Source: Klebsiella sp. BIGb0407
GTDB lineage: Bacteria; Pseudomonadota; Gammaproteobacteria; Enterobacterales; Enterobacteriaceae
Length of the DNA: 64,000 nucleotides
NCBI RefSeq assembly: GCF_024807845.1
Contig: NZ_JANUEQ010000004.1
Location: 124,001-188,000 of the forward strand
Direction of reading: 5' to 3'
Shown: piece by piece, positions 48,109 to 58,675 of the stretch
Numbering within the stretch: position 1 is the stretch's first letter
How the letters are laid out: each line of letters begins with the position of its first letter
Position numbers and translations under genes: made by a program
Notes under the pieces: generated by a model
Told to the model about the DNA's origin: nothing
The model's database searches: none
What the model saw: the letters and a program-made list of their open reading frames with translations, nothing else

Positions 48109-48163
48109 ATTAGAATTAAACAGAATTGCCTTTTAACTGTTTTTTTCTGACATTAATGGCATA

Positions 48164-48192
48164 GGATCGTTACTGGTAATGCAGGCGTGACC
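48164..48192 (+). promoter_or_regulatory. Ribonucleic antiterminator (RAT) for a BglG/LicT protein
   Basis: The stretch 48164-48192 (GGATCGTTACTGGTAATGCA, then GGCGTGACC) fits the RAT consensus of BglG/SacY/LicT proteins, with the GGAT, TTACTG, GCAGGC and ACC blocks. It overlaps the left arm of the terminator at 48186, so protein binding would prevent terminator folding. Confidence 0.85.
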
Positions 48193-48239
48193 AATTTGTT
48201 TCCATCTTGAATGGGAATCAATTGGTCACGTTTTTTTTT
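48186..48239 (+). terminator. Leader terminator controlled by the antiterminator
   Basis: CGTGACCAATT (48186-48196) pairs perfectly with AATTGGTCACG (48220-48230), followed by nine T residues. This is a textbook intrinsic terminator overlapping the RAT, upstream of the antiterminator gene. Confidence 0.9.
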
Positions 48240-48266
48240 ACCTAAAAAACACTGGCGGCAGCTGTT

Positions 48267-49103
48267 ATGAAGATTTTGAAAGTATTTAATAACAATGTCT
48301 CTCTCGTTTTCAACGAGAGCGGCCAGGAAGAGATTGTTATAGGTAAAGGCCTTGGGTTTGGCAAACTTGAAGGCGATAGCATTGATGTGGCCAGGATAGA
48401 GAAACGCTTTATCCTTGCCACCAGCGCGCTGAGTGAAGGTAATCTCTCTCTGCCCTCTCATATCAATGCCGAAGAGATAGAAATCGCCATCAGCATCATA
48501 AAAAATGGCGAGCAAGCATTAGGCTATAAGATTGATGAGGCTATTATCCCGGCCCTGGCTGACCATATCAGCTTTGCCCTGAAGCGGTTAAGAGAGGGAG
48601 TCGCTGTTAGCAGCCCCCTTAAGTGGGACATTAAACAGATCTATTTTAATGAATATAACTATGCCCTGCAGGCGCTAGAAAAAATACGTGAGACCTTCTC
48701 GATAGAACTTCCGGAGGATGAGGCCGTTTTTATTACGCTTCATATCGTTAATGGCGGAAGCCTTGAAAATGATATGAATGAAACGATGAAGATCACTCAA
48801 ATCATTAATAACATTCTTTATATAGTGAAATACCACTATCAAAAAGAGTTTAATGAACAATCCTATGATTACACGCGTTTCGTCACTCATGTTCGCTACT
48901 ATATTATGCGAAACCTGAAGGTAAGAGCTATTGATAAAAGTCAGTCATCGCTTGAGAAACTATTAACAGGGCATTATAAAACAGACTATCTGTGCGCCAT
49001 GAAGATAAAGCGCTACCTGGAAAGTAAATATGGTTGGTTAGTCACCCGAGATGACATTGTTTATCTGACATTGCGATTAAATCGGCTGTCATTCGCGCCA
49101 TAG
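48267..49103 (+). CDS. BglG/LicT-family transcriptional antiterminator
   Basis: This 278-residue protein has an N-terminal RNA-binding CAT domain (1-56: KILKVFNNNVSLVFNESGQE, then GKGLGFGK) and two PRD domains (about 65-170 and 171-278). Conserved histidines are visible in ALADHISFAL and FITLHIVNGG (PRD1) and in FVTHVRYYIMR (PRD2); a second PRD2 histidine-like position is not obvious. It binds the RAT upstream when its phosphorylation state signals substrate, allowing transcription of the permease and hydrolase. Confidence 0.92.
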   Translation: MKILKVFNNNVSLVFNESGQEEIVIGKGLGFGKLEGDSIDVARIEKRFILATSALSEGNLSLPSHINAEEIEIAISIIKNGEQALGYKIDEAIIPALADHISFALKRLREGVAVSSPLKWDIKQIYFNEYNYALQALEKIRETFSIELPEDEAVFITLHIVNGGSLENDMNETMKITQIINNILYIVKYHYQKEFNEQSYDYTRFVTHVRYYIMRNLKVRAIDKSQSSLEKLLTGHYKTDYLCAMKIKRYLESKYGWLVTRDDIVYLTLRLNRLSFAP

Positions 49104-49128
49104 TATTATTTAAAACAAACAACACCAG

Positions 49129-49149
49129 GGAAATAATAAAATTATTTCC
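49129..49149 (+). other. Hairpin between antiterminator and permease genes
   Basis: GGAAATAAT (49129-49137) pairs with ATTATTTCC (49141-49149), extendable by two base pairs. No RAT-like sequence precedes it, so it may stabilise or modestly attenuate the transcript rather than act as a second regulated terminator. Confidence 0.45.
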
Positions 49150-49191
49150 TTCAGCTTTCTATCGCCATAAAAAAATATATCAGGTGAAATA

Positions 49192-51090
49192 ATGAAATTC
49201 GAAACTGAGTCTCTAAATATTATTGAAAAGGTGGGAGGTAAAGAGAATATTGTCGGTCTTATTCACTGCGCCACGCGCCTGCGATTTACGCTCAAGGACT
49301 ATGCCCGCGCCAATACCCGGGCGCTAAAAGAACTACCTTATGTACTGACAGCAATAGAAAGTGGTGGACAATATCAAATTGTTATCGGTAGTTCCGTGGT
49401 GGAATATTACGAGACTATTCTGGCACTCACCGGAAAAACGAAAGCTATAGCCGATAACGAACAAGAGAGCAGCCAGACTAAAAAAACAAAATTTAATATG
49501 GATGCAGTGTTTGAAATCATCTCCAGTGCCTTTAGCCCATTGATTCCGGCAATGGCAGGTTCCGGGATGCTGAAAGCATTGCTCACCGTATTAGTAGAAG
49601 CAAAGCTGCTTACTGACTCCAGTGATGTTTATGCCGTATTAAATGCGGCAAGTAACGCAATATTCTATTTTCTGCCGGTATTCCTGGGAATTACGCTCAC
49701 CCATAAAATCGGCGGAAATATGTACGTCGGGGGGACTATCGGTGCCGCGTTGCTAGAACCCGCCTTTACGGGATTAATCGGTAAAACTGACGCCTCATTT
49801 TTAGGCTTAGGGCTTACCGCCGTTAGCTACTCAACAACGATTTTCCCTATCTTTATCGCGATATTTATTTACTCCTATTTGGATAAGCTACTAAAGCGCA
49901 TTATCTATAAAGATATTCAGCTGTTCGCAGTACCCATGTTTTCTTTGATGCTGATGGTGCCGTTTACTGTTCTGTTCTTCGGGCCATTCGGCACGGTTCT
50001 CGGTGATGGTTTATCCCATGGCGTGATGTGGCTTATTAGCCAGAGTAAACTGTTATCAGGCATTGTTATCGGCGGTGGCTTGCCCTTTATGGTTATGCTG
50101 GGGCTTCACTGGGGCTTCTCACCGATAACCCTCGAAAACCTGCGCGTTGCCGGAGGAGACCCGATTGAAGGGATGGCTGTTGCCTCTGTTTTCGCTCAGA
50201 TAGGCGTTGCCATTGGTTTTTATCTGCGCTCACGTAAACACTCAAAAATGCGCGCATTGACCGGGCCTATCATTCTGACCGGACTGCTGGCGGGTGTAAC
50301 CGAGCCCATCGTCTATGGCCTGATTTTACGCTACAAACGCCTGATGGTTATCGTGGCGATTGCCGGCGCTATCGGCGGTGCCATCTGTGGCGTCACAGGC
50401 GTGACGATGAATGCCTATGTTTTCCATAATATCTTTGCAATCCCGGTCTATACGCCAAAACTGGGCTACTTAGTTGGCATTATTATGGCGCTGGTTTCCG
50501 GTGCCCTCCTCGCCTATTTCTTTGGTATCAAAAAAGGGGAAGACAGTGAGATGTTCCCTGAACAAAAAACGCCTCAACCCGAGAGTACTGTCCAGTCCGT
50601 TGAGACTTCCGGTGAAGTGGCTTCTACCGACAGCGTGATCTTTTCTCCGCTGAGAGGTGAAGTGATCCCTTTAAGTGAAGTTCCTGATGATATTTTCTCC
50701 AGCGGGGTTGTCGGCCAGGGGGTGGGTATTATTCCTTCAGAAAATACCGTTTATGCCCCATTCGATGGTGTTGTTTCCTCTATGTTCCCATCCCTTCACG
50801 CCATAGGTGTGACATCAAATAAAGGTGATGAAGTTCTTATCCATGTGGGCATTAATACCGTCCATCTTAACGGCAGCGTATTTATCCCCTGCGTCCAGGT
50901 CGGCGACTCAATAACCGCAGGCCAGGCTCTGATTATTTTCGATAGAGATGCCATTCTTGAAGCCGGTTTTTCGCTGGTGACTCCGGTGATCTATATCAAC
51001 GATAACGATACTGCGAGTGACGTTCATATTGAGCAAACGGGCGTGGTTAATGAGCACCAGCCATTATTTAAGCTAATTCATCATAAATAA
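49192..51090 (+). CDS. PTS beta-glucoside-specific EIIBCA permease
   Basis: This 632-residue protein has EIIB (1-90, phosphocysteine in LIHCATRLRFTLKD at about 26), EIIC (about 105-450 with ten or so hydrophobic segments, AMAGSGMLKALL and TGVTEPIVYGL), and EIIA at the C-terminus (about 480-632, histidine in VLIHVGINTVHLNG). It imports and phosphorylates aryl- or alkyl-beta-glucosides. It also sets the phosphorylation state of the antiterminator. AGGTG precedes the ATG. Confidence 0.94.
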   Translation: MKFETESLNIIEKVGGKENIVGLIHCATRLRFTLKDYARANTRALKELPYVLTAIESGGQYQIVIGSSVVEYYETILALTGKTKAIADNEQESSQTKKTKFNMDAVFEIISSAFSPLIPAMAGSGMLKALLTVLVEAKLLTDSSDVYAVLNAASNAIFYFLPVFLGITLTHKIGGNMYVGGTIGAALLEPAFTGLIGKTDASFLGLGLTAVSYSTTIFPIFIAIFIYSYLDKLLKRIIYKDIQLFAVPMFSLMLMVPFTVLFFGPFGTVLGDGLSHGVMWLISQSKLLSGIVIGGGLPFMVMLGLHWGFSPITLENLRVAGGDPIEGMAVASVFAQIGVAIGFYLRSRKHSKMRALTGPIILTGLLAGVTEPIVYGLILRYKRLMVIVAIAGAIGGAICGVTGVTMNAYVFHNIFAIPVYTPKLGYLVGIIMALVSGALLAYFFGIKKGEDSEMFPEQKTPQPESTVQSVETSGEVASTDSVIFSPLRGEVIPLSEVPDDIFSSGVVGQGVGIIPSENTVYAPFDGVVSSMFPSLHAIGVTSNKGDEVLIHVGINTVHLNGSVFIPCVQVGDSITAGQALIIFDRDAILEAGFSLVTPVIYINDNDTASDVHIEQTGVVNEHQPLFKLIHHK

Positions 51091-51110
51091 ATTAACGCTA
51101 TCCGGGATAG

Positions 51111-52592
<1,482 letters not shown>

Positions 52593-52604
52593 TTCAGGTA
52601 ATAA

Positions 52605-52631
52605 ATCGGGTTCGTAGAGTGCGAGCCCGAT
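52605..52631 (+). terminator. Terminator of the beta-glucoside operon
   Basis: ATCGGGTTCG (52605-52614) pairs with CGAGCCCGAT (52622-52631) with one G-U pair, 13 bp after the stop. There is no U-tract immediately downstream. Confidence 0.6.
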
Positions 52632-52775
52632 ACCCACACCGGGCTCATATCGACCTTACGCTCATCCTTCATTCTCTTCCCTGTCTATTCCCTGTTATAA
52701 AGTGATTTCATATCAATACATAACATGTGCCTATTAATCATTATAATTAAAATAAATACATTATCTATTTGCATC

Positions 52776-52799
52776 AAAATAGTGCGTGCGCACTATTTT
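52776..52799. promoter_or_regulatory. Perfect 11-bp inverted repeat upstream of the TetR operon
   Basis: AAAATAGTGCG (52776-52786) and CGCACTATTTT (52789-52799) are exact reverse complements separated by two bases. It lies in the 412-bp gap between the beta-glucosidase and TetR genes, which otherwise is AT-rich. A high-affinity operator or a bidirectional terminator are both possible. Confidence 0.5.
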
Positions 52800-52924
52800 A
52801 GCCTTACATTAATTTAACTCATTAATAATACGGCTTATTTATATATAAGAAAAAACAATGAACAATGCATGATTCACCTTTATCGTGCAGCGTTAAGTTT
52901 ATTATTAATTTATAACAATTGAGA

Positions 52925-52940
52925 TTGAACGACTGTTCAA
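52925..52940 (+). promoter_or_regulatory. Candidate TetR/BetI-type operator
   Basis: TTGAAC (52925-52930), four bases, GTTCAA (52935-52940) form a perfect inverted repeat 65 bp before the TetR gene. The spacing and shape fit an autoregulatory operator of a TetR protein. Confidence 0.55.
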
Positions 52941-53004
52941 CTCTATGCTACTTTGATTTCACGTTATAAAAAACCGACACCTTAGATTCAAGAGAAATCA
53001 AACA

Positions 53005-53607
53005 ATGCCCACAAATCAAAGGCAAACCGAACTTATTTCAGCCACATTAAAATGCTTAAAAAAAGAAGGATTTAAAGGGTTATCAATAAGAAAAATAGCG
53101 GATAAGGCTAATGTTTCCGTTGGCTTAATAAACCATCATTTTGGTAGTTTAGATAAACTGATATCACTTTCCTATGAATATATGGCAGACGATATACTCT
53201 CTGCGTTGCAACAAGCCTGTGAGAAAGAAAAAGAAAACCCATTAATAAGCATAGATATATTTATCGAGGAAAGTTTCAACCCATCATTGCTTGATCCTGA
53301 TTTGCTTAATGCCTGGCTTGTATTCTGGGCGATGAGCAGACACAGTCCGGAGATAGATAAATCTCACTCACTGACTTATTCGAGATATCTTGATTTTATT
53401 TCCCAGTTATTAACCGATATATGGGAAGCTGAACATAAAAATGAATGTGATATCAGATTAGCGACTATTTCTTTTTCGTCAATGCTTGATGGTTTATGGG
53501 TAGAGAGTTGTTTGAATTCGGCAGTGTTTAAATCTACCGATGCAATAATTATTTGTCAGCGCTGGGTAAAGTCCTTCCGCGCCGGAATGTTTGAAATGAG
53601 TATTTAA
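53005..53607 (+). CDS. TetR-family regulator (BetI-like)
   Basis: This 200-residue protein has an N-terminal helix-turn-helix: TELISATLKCLKKEGFKGLS, then KANVSVGLINHHFGSLDKLI, the latter typical of BetI-like regulators. The ligand domain includes WLVFWAMSRHSPEID. It starts an operon with the aminotransferase (13-bp gap), MFS and dehydrogenase genes and probably regulates it. Betaine genes are absent, so the ligand is not choline. Confidence 0.87.
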   Translation: MPTNQRQTELISATLKCLKKEGFKGLSIRKIADKANVSVGLINHHFGSLDKLISLSYEYMADDILSALQQACEKEKENPLISIDIFIEESFNPSLLDPDLLNAWLVFWAMSRHSPEIDKSHSLTYSRYLDFISQLLTDIWEAEHKNECDIRLATISFSSMLDGLWVESCLNSAVFKSTDAIIICQRWVKSFRAGMFEMSI

Positions 53608-53620
53608 TTCTGAGGTTAAT

Positions 53621-54736
53621 ATGATTAATGAAGTAAGAAAAGCGGTTTATAACTGTGTACCTTATGCTGCGGGTAAAAGCATGGAAGACGTGATGGAAGA
53701 GTATGGACTCGCTCATGTGATTAAAATGGGTTCTAATGAAAACCCTTACGCACCATTCCATCTGTCAGCAAAACGGATGATGGATGAAGTGGTTAAGATC
53801 AATAATTATCCTGAAAAAAACTTTATCCGCCTTAAGCATATTCTTGCTGAGAAGCACGGCTTTTCACATACACATGTTGGTTTAGGCCATGGTGCAGGCG
53901 GTGTGTTAGATACCCTGGCAAAGACCTTTATTAACCCGGGCGATGAGGTCATTACCTCTGTTGAAACCTATGGACTGTATAAAGAGATCTCAAAAGGAAT
54001 GGGAGCAGAAGTGAAGTTTATCCCTCTTGATAAACAGTTCACTATTGATCTTGCAGCTATAAGCGCAGCTGTCAGTGAAAATACTAAACTTATTTGGGTT
54101 TGTAATCCTAACAACCCTACTGGCACCACGATTAAACCACAGGCATTTTATTCCTTTATTAATACCCTGCCTGACCATGTCTGGGTCGTTTTAGATGAAG
54201 CTTATATTGAGTTTGCCAGAGAAGAGAGTCTGATCGATGTACAGAAACTGATTGAATCTGGCAAGAAGATAATAAAAGTGGGTACCTTCTCTAAATACTA
54301 CGGTTTAGCCGGTGGGCGAATTGGTTTTTGTATTTCTCATCCCGAGGTTATTTCAGCCTATGACACCATTAGCGAACCCTTTAATGCGAATAGAATCGGA
54401 CTGGCAGGTGCCGTCAGTGTGCTGACTGAAGATTTAGAGAACTGTACTTTCTACGGTAATAAAATTATCGACTCCCGAGAAAAACTGATTAAAGAACTTC
54501 GCCACTTAGGCTGCGTCTGTGGCGAGTCGGATGCCAACTTTGTGTTTTTCTCGACCGATTATCTGGCAAATGATATCGCGAACGATTTATTAAAAGAAGG
54601 CGTTATCGTCAGGCCATGCGCGGGCTGGGGATATAAAAATCATATCAGGGTCACCGTAGGCACTGAAGAGCAAAATGCTATTTTCATTAATATATTCTCT
54701 ACCACATTAGATAAAATGAAAGGATTAACGCTATGA
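53621..54736 (+). CDS. PLP-dependent aminotransferase, HisC-like fold
   Basis: This 371-residue class I/II aminotransferase has KMGSNENPYAPFHLSAKR, LGHGAGGVLDTLAKTFINPG, WVCNPNNPTGTTIKP, the PLP aspartate in VVLDEAYIEF and the Schiff-base lysine in VGTFSKYYGLAGGRIGF. The fold resembles histidinol-phosphate aminotransferase, but the context is catabolic rather than his biosynthesis. The stop codon overlaps the MFS start by ATGA. It may convert an imported amino acid into a keto acid for the downstream dehydrogenase. Confidence 0.87.
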   Translation: MINEVRKAVYNCVPYAAGKSMEDVMEEYGLAHVIKMGSNENPYAPFHLSAKRMMDEVVKINNYPEKNFIRLKHILAEKHGFSHTHVGLGHGAGGVLDTLAKTFINPGDEVITSVETYGLYKEISKGMGAEVKFIPLDKQFTIDLAAISAAVSENTKLIWVCNPNNPTGTTIKPQAFYSFINTLPDHVWVVLDEAYIEFAREESLIDVQKLIESGKKIIKVGTFSKYYGLAGGRIGFCISHPEVISAYDTISEPFNANRIGLAGAVSVLTEDLENCTFYGNKIIDSREKLIKELRHLGCVCGESDANFVFFSTDYLANDIANDLLKEGVIVRPCAGWGYKNHIRVTVGTEEQNAIFINIFSTTLDKMKGLTL

Positions 54737-55989
54737 ATATATATAAAAAATATATCACTCTGCTGTTATTAGGTTTTTCCGGTGGAGCAATTTTTGTTTT
54801 CCCTTATCTTAAATATATTTTTTATGATGATGTTTTAGTCTCACTGGGGATCGGCAATGCTGATTCCGGGCTCTTGCTGACCGCCTATTCACTGGGTTGT
54901 GTTGCCCTTTATATACCCGGAGGCATACTGGCTGATAAACTTTCACCCCGCGTCTCGATTGTAACATCACTCTGTGCAACCACCGCGCTGACACTGGTTT
55001 TCGCCTTTTTCTTTAACTTTGCTGCAGCCATTGTTGTTTGGTTCTTAATGGCCTTTGCCTCAGGGTTTATTTTCTGGTCTGCGGTACTCAAAGCGGTACG
55101 TATTATCAGCGAAGAGAAAAATCAGGGCATGATGTACGGTGTCTATTACAGCGCAAACGGAGCGGCAACGGCGCTTATCAACTATGCATGTTTAAAGGTA
55201 TTTGGCTACGCCGGTGGCGGAAGTGAGGGTTTACTGATGGCCGTGCTGCTAATGGCTTTCTGTACCGGGATTTCAGCACTCGGGCTCTTTTTCTTCCTTA
55301 AAGGATTCGAAAAGTCAGAAACTAAAAAAGAAGACCAGTTCAGTTTTGCCGACCTTTCACAGGTCGTTAAGAACCCATCTGTCTGGATGGTGTCAGTTAT
55401 CTTCTTTTGTACCTATGCGGTCTATTCTTGTAGCTCCTACTACACGCCTTATTTAACCTATCTGGGTCTGTCATCTGATAGTTCTGCGGAGTTAAGTATT
55501 CTGCGAATTAATATTGCAATGATGGTTGCCTCACCTATTGGCGGCTATCTGGCAGATAAAGTCTTCAAATCAACAATAAAATGGATTGCCTACGGTTCAA
55601 CACTACTGGCGCTGTCGATTCTGGCAACCTTCTATGTCGGAGGAAGTAATCTGATACTCACCAGCATACTTTCTATCCTCCCCGGCTGGGTAGTAATGTC
55701 AATGTACGGGATTATGTTCTCAGCATTAAAAGAGATTAATGTTCCGGTTAAAGTCTCTGGTACGGTTATTGGCGTCACATCTATTATTAGTTATTCACCC
55801 GATCTGTTTATGAACACCCTGTATGGTACGGTACTGGATCACTATAGCGGTACGGCAATCATCACTGCCTATCAAATAATATTTACCAGCCTGGCTGCTA
55901 TTTCGGTACTCGCAGTGATTCTCTCTCTATGTGTACTGTATCGTATTAAAGAAAATAAAATCAGAACAGCTGAGCCTCTTATTAATTAA
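54733..55989 (+). CDS. MFS transporter of the aminotransferase operon
   Basis: This 418-residue protein has about 12 hydrophobic segments. Loop 2-3 carries PGGILADKLSPRVSI, the MFS DRxGRR-like position, and loop 8-9 carries SPIGGYLADKVFKST. It overlaps the aminotransferase gene, so the two are translationally coupled. It probably imports the compound handled by the operon. The substrate is unknown. Confidence 0.86.
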   Translation: MNIYKKYITLLLLGFSGGAIFVFPYLKYIFYDDVLVSLGIGNADSGLLLTAYSLGCVALYIPGGILADKLSPRVSIVTSLCATTALTLVFAFFFNFAAAIVVWFLMAFASGFIFWSAVLKAVRIISEEKNQGMMYGVYYSANGAATALINYACLKVFGYAGGGSEGLLMAVLLMAFCTGISALGLFFFLKGFEKSETKKEDQFSFADLSQVVKNPSVWMVSVIFFCTYAVYSCSSYYTPYLTYLGLSSDSSAELSILRINIAMMVASPIGGYLADKVFKSTIKWIAYGSTLLALSILATFYVGGSNLILTSILSILPGWVVMSMYGIMFSALKEINVPVKVSGTVIGVTSIISYSPDLFMNTLYGTVLDHYSGTAIITAYQIIFTSLAAISVLAVILSLCVLYRIKENKIRTAEPLIN

Positions 55990-56018
55990 ACACCAGAATT
56001 ATTCAGCGAGTATTATTA

Positions 56019-57002
56019 ATGAAAATAGTGATATGCGATCATAAAGAATCGCTTGATAGAGATGTGTCCGCAGAAATAAAATTATTTAAAGATATGCTGG
56101 GAGAAAAAACTCATGTTATTGTTCACGAGTATGATGGTGATAATGAAAAATTAAAAGAGGTTATTTCTGATGCCGACGGGGTGATGACTTCCTATGTCTC
56201 TTTCACTGATGAAATAATATCTTCAAGTCGAAAATTAAAAGCGATTTCAATAAATGCCACAGGATATAATTTCATTGATCTGGCATCAGCGCATAGAAAT
56301 AATGTCAAAATAGCGGTTATCTCTGAGTACTGTACTCAGGAGGTTAGCGAACATGCATTCTCTCTTGCTTTAGCGGTTGCCAGAAATCTAAAGAAATATA
56401 GCCGAAGTATTGATATTGATAAAAAGTACAGCTTTAACTGTGTACAGGGTATGTTCAGACTCGAAGGCGCTACCTTTGGCATCATGGGGCTGGGTAAAAT
56501 CGGGCGTTCTGTTGCCAGAAAGGCTCAAGGATTTGGTATGAAGGTGATTGCCTTTTCTCCATCCTGCCCGGAGTCTGCTGCTAGCGAACTCGATATTACT
56601 TTAGTCGATAAACAGCAATTATTCAGAGAGAGTAACTTTATTTGTCTGACGATGTCGCTGAATAAAGGGAATACCCGCATCCTTGATCATGAGGCATTTG
56701 CCATGATGGAGAAGAAACCTATTATTGTTAATGTTTCTCGGGGACAGATGATCGATGAAAATGCATTAATTTATGCGCTGGATAACAACCTTATTTTTGG
56801 TGCCGGACTGGATGTATTAGTCGATGAAAGCGATCAGTATATAGCCACTTCACCATTGACCGAAAGAGATAATGTTATTTTAACGCCTCACGCTGCATTT
56901 TATTCTGATTTTTCAATGCAGGAGAATCAAAGAATTGGAGTAAGTAATTTAGTTAATATATTAACCAATAAAATAGACAAGGTTGCGCGTATCGTTAGCT
57001 AG
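56019..57002 (+). CDS. D-2-hydroxyacid dehydrogenase
   Basis: This 327-residue NAD-dependent enzyme has the Rossmann loop GIMGLGKIGRSVARKAQGFG, the catalytic arginine in IVNVSRGQMID, an acidic residue in GLDVLVDESDQY and the catalytic histidine in LTPHAAFYSD. It interconverts a 2-keto acid and a D-2-hydroxyacid. It follows the MFS gene by 29 bp. Coupled with the aminotransferase it could reduce a keto acid, or run the reverse route from a D-hydroxyacid to an amino acid. Confidence 0.9.
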   Translation: MKIVICDHKESLDRDVSAEIKLFKDMLGEKTHVIVHEYDGDNEKLKEVISDADGVMTSYVSFTDEIISSSRKLKAISINATGYNFIDLASAHRNNVKIAVISEYCTQEVSEHAFSLALAVARNLKKYSRSIDIDKKYSFNCVQGMFRLEGATFGIMGLGKIGRSVARKAQGFGMKVIAFSPSCPESAASELDITLVDKQQLFRESNFICLTMSLNKGNTRILDHEAFAMMEKKPIIVNVSRGQMIDENALIYALDNNLIFGAGLDVLVDESDQYIATSPLTERDNVILTPHAAFYSDFSMQENQRIGVSNLVNILTNKIDKVARIVS

Positions 57003-57053
57003 AGTATTAATACCCCTGTTATTTTATCGCTATTAAAACAATATGACTCATTA

Positions 57054-57091
57054 AAAATGGGCTTTCATAGTGAATGCCCATTTTCTTTTTT
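57054..57091 (+). terminator. Intrinsic terminator after the dehydrogenase gene
   Basis: AAAATGGGC (57054-57062) pairs with GCCCATTTT (57076-57084), followed by CTTTTTT. It ends the operon 53005-57002 and implies a separate promoter for the gene at 57202. Confidence 0.85.
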
Positions 57092-57201
57092 AATAAATAA
57101 CCTTACAGCTATAACTAAGAATGATGTTACCTCTATCGTCAGTACCAGGCTAAACTGGAGCAACAGGTCTTGCTTTCGACGTTTTTCATACGAGGTAATA
57201 C

Positions 57202-58590
57202 ATGAACTCCAGAATCATTAAGTTACAGCCAACGGAATCCCCCCGCAAATTTGAACAAGTTCCGCCAGTCTTCCTTACCGATGAAACCCTGCTGTCACGT
57301 AAAAATAAAATTCTGGCGGCTATGGCAGCAGAGAATTTTGATGCCCTGGTTATCTACGCCGATAAAGAGCATGGCGGTAACTTTGAATACCTGACAGGTT
57401 TTATTCCCAGGTTTGAGGAAGGGCTGCTGATTCTGGAAAAAAATGGCCAGGCAACGGCCATTTTAGGAAATGAAAATCTTAAAATGGCCAGCCACTCAAG
57501 GATTGAAGTCACCCTTAAACACAGCCCGTATTTTTCACTGCCAAACCAACCAATGGATAATGAAAAATCGCTGGAAGATCTGTTTGCTGAAGCCGGTCTG
57601 AACAAAATGGCTCGAATCGGCCTGGCTGGCTGGAAAATGTTTACCTCAAGGTTCGCAGATAACAAAAAACTTTTTGACCTGCCCTACTTTATTGTCGATG
57701 CGATAAAAAACAGCACTTCAAAAAATGCAGTCCTGGAAAATGCGGCGCATCTGTTTATCAGTGGTGAAAAAGGGGCAAGAAGTACCTGCAATGCAAATGA
57801 AATAGCCCATTACGAATACGGGGCAAATCTGGCATCAAACTGTATTCTCAATGCGATGGATGCGGTTGAGTCTGATATCACTGAGGCCGAACTGGGTAGC
57901 TATTTAACAGCAGAAGGCCAGTACAATACCGTGGTGGTGATTGCCGCCACCAGCCCGCGCTTTGAAAAAGCCAATCTCTACCCTTCCTATAAGCCTGTCG
58001 AGAGAGGACAGCCATTATCCTTAACCACCGCGTTTAAAGGCGGACTTTCCAGCAGAACCGGTTTTGTGATTACGAATGAAAGCGAGCTACCCGCTAATCA
58101 GCATGACTATCTCGACCGGGTTGCGAAACCTTATTTTTCTGCCATAGCCACCTGGCTTGAGCGTATTGCAATCGATATGCCGGGAGGTGAACTCTATAAC
58201 ATCGTTGAAGAGGTTTTACCCCAGGATAAGTATGGCTGGCACCTGAACCCTGGCCACCTGACCGCAGATGAAGAGTGGATGTCTTCGCCAATCTATAAAG
58301 ACTCCAGAGAAAAATTAACCAGCGGTATGATGCTCCAGATTGATATTATTCCTTCTATTCCCGGGTATACGGGAAGTAGTGCAGAAGAGTGTATTGTGCT
58401 GGCGGATGAGTCACTGCAGAAAAAAATTCAGTCCGCTTATCCTGAATTGTGGCAGCGTATTACTGTGCGTCGCGACTATATAATCAACACACTGAATATA
58501 AAACTGAGCAAAGATGTCCTGCCACTGTCTAATACGGTGGCTTACTTACGTCCTTTCTTGCTGGCGAAGAATACATCACTGACCTGTTAA
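57202..58590 (+). CDS. Creatinase/M24-fold protein with incomplete metal site
   Basis: This 462-residue protein has an N-terminal creatinase-like domain (about 30-185: AENFDALVIYADKEHGGNFE) and a C-terminal pita-bread domain (about 210-430) with LNPGHLTADEEW, QIDIIPSIPGYTGSSAEE and CIVLAD. The usual first metal aspartates of M24 peptidases are not evident: the corresponding area reads LTTAFKGGLSSRTGFVI. It may therefore be a metal-independent hydrolase, as creatinase itself is, or a non-catalytic relative. It has its own promoter after the terminator. Confidence 0.78.
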   Translation: MNSRIIKLQPTESPRKFEQVPPVFLTDETLLSRKNKILAAMAAENFDALVIYADKEHGGNFEYLTGFIPRFEEGLLILEKNGQATAILGNENLKMASHSRIEVTLKHSPYFSLPNQPMDNEKSLEDLFAEAGLNKMARIGLAGWKMFTSRFADNKKLFDLPYFIVDAIKNSTSKNAVLENAAHLFISGEKGARSTCNANEIAHYEYGANLASNCILNAMDAVESDITEAELGSYLTAEGQYNTVVVIAATSPRFEKANLYPSYKPVERGQPLSLTTAFKGGLSSRTGFVITNESELPANQHDYLDRVAKPYFSAIATWLERIAIDMPGGELYNIVEEVLPQDKYGWHLNPGHLTADEEWMSSPIYKDSREKLTSGMMLQIDIIPSIPGYTGSSAEECIVLADESLQKKIQSAYPELWQRITVRRDYIINTLNIKLSKDVLPLSNTVAYLRPFLLAKNTSLTC

Positions 58591-58615
58591 ATCAGTCAGG
58601 ATCAGGTATCTCCGG

Positions 58616-58649
58616 GTGCCGAACACAGATAAAATATCTGCTTCGGCAC
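58616..58649 (+). terminator. Hairpin after the M24-fold gene
   Basis: GTGCCGAA (58616-58623) pairs with TTCGGCAC (58642-58649), with inner CAGAT/ATCTG arms. It lies 26 bp after the stop and just before the ATPase gene. There is no U-tract. Confidence 0.55.
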
Positions 58650-58675
58650 AGCATTCAGGTAAGGGAAACGGTTAG

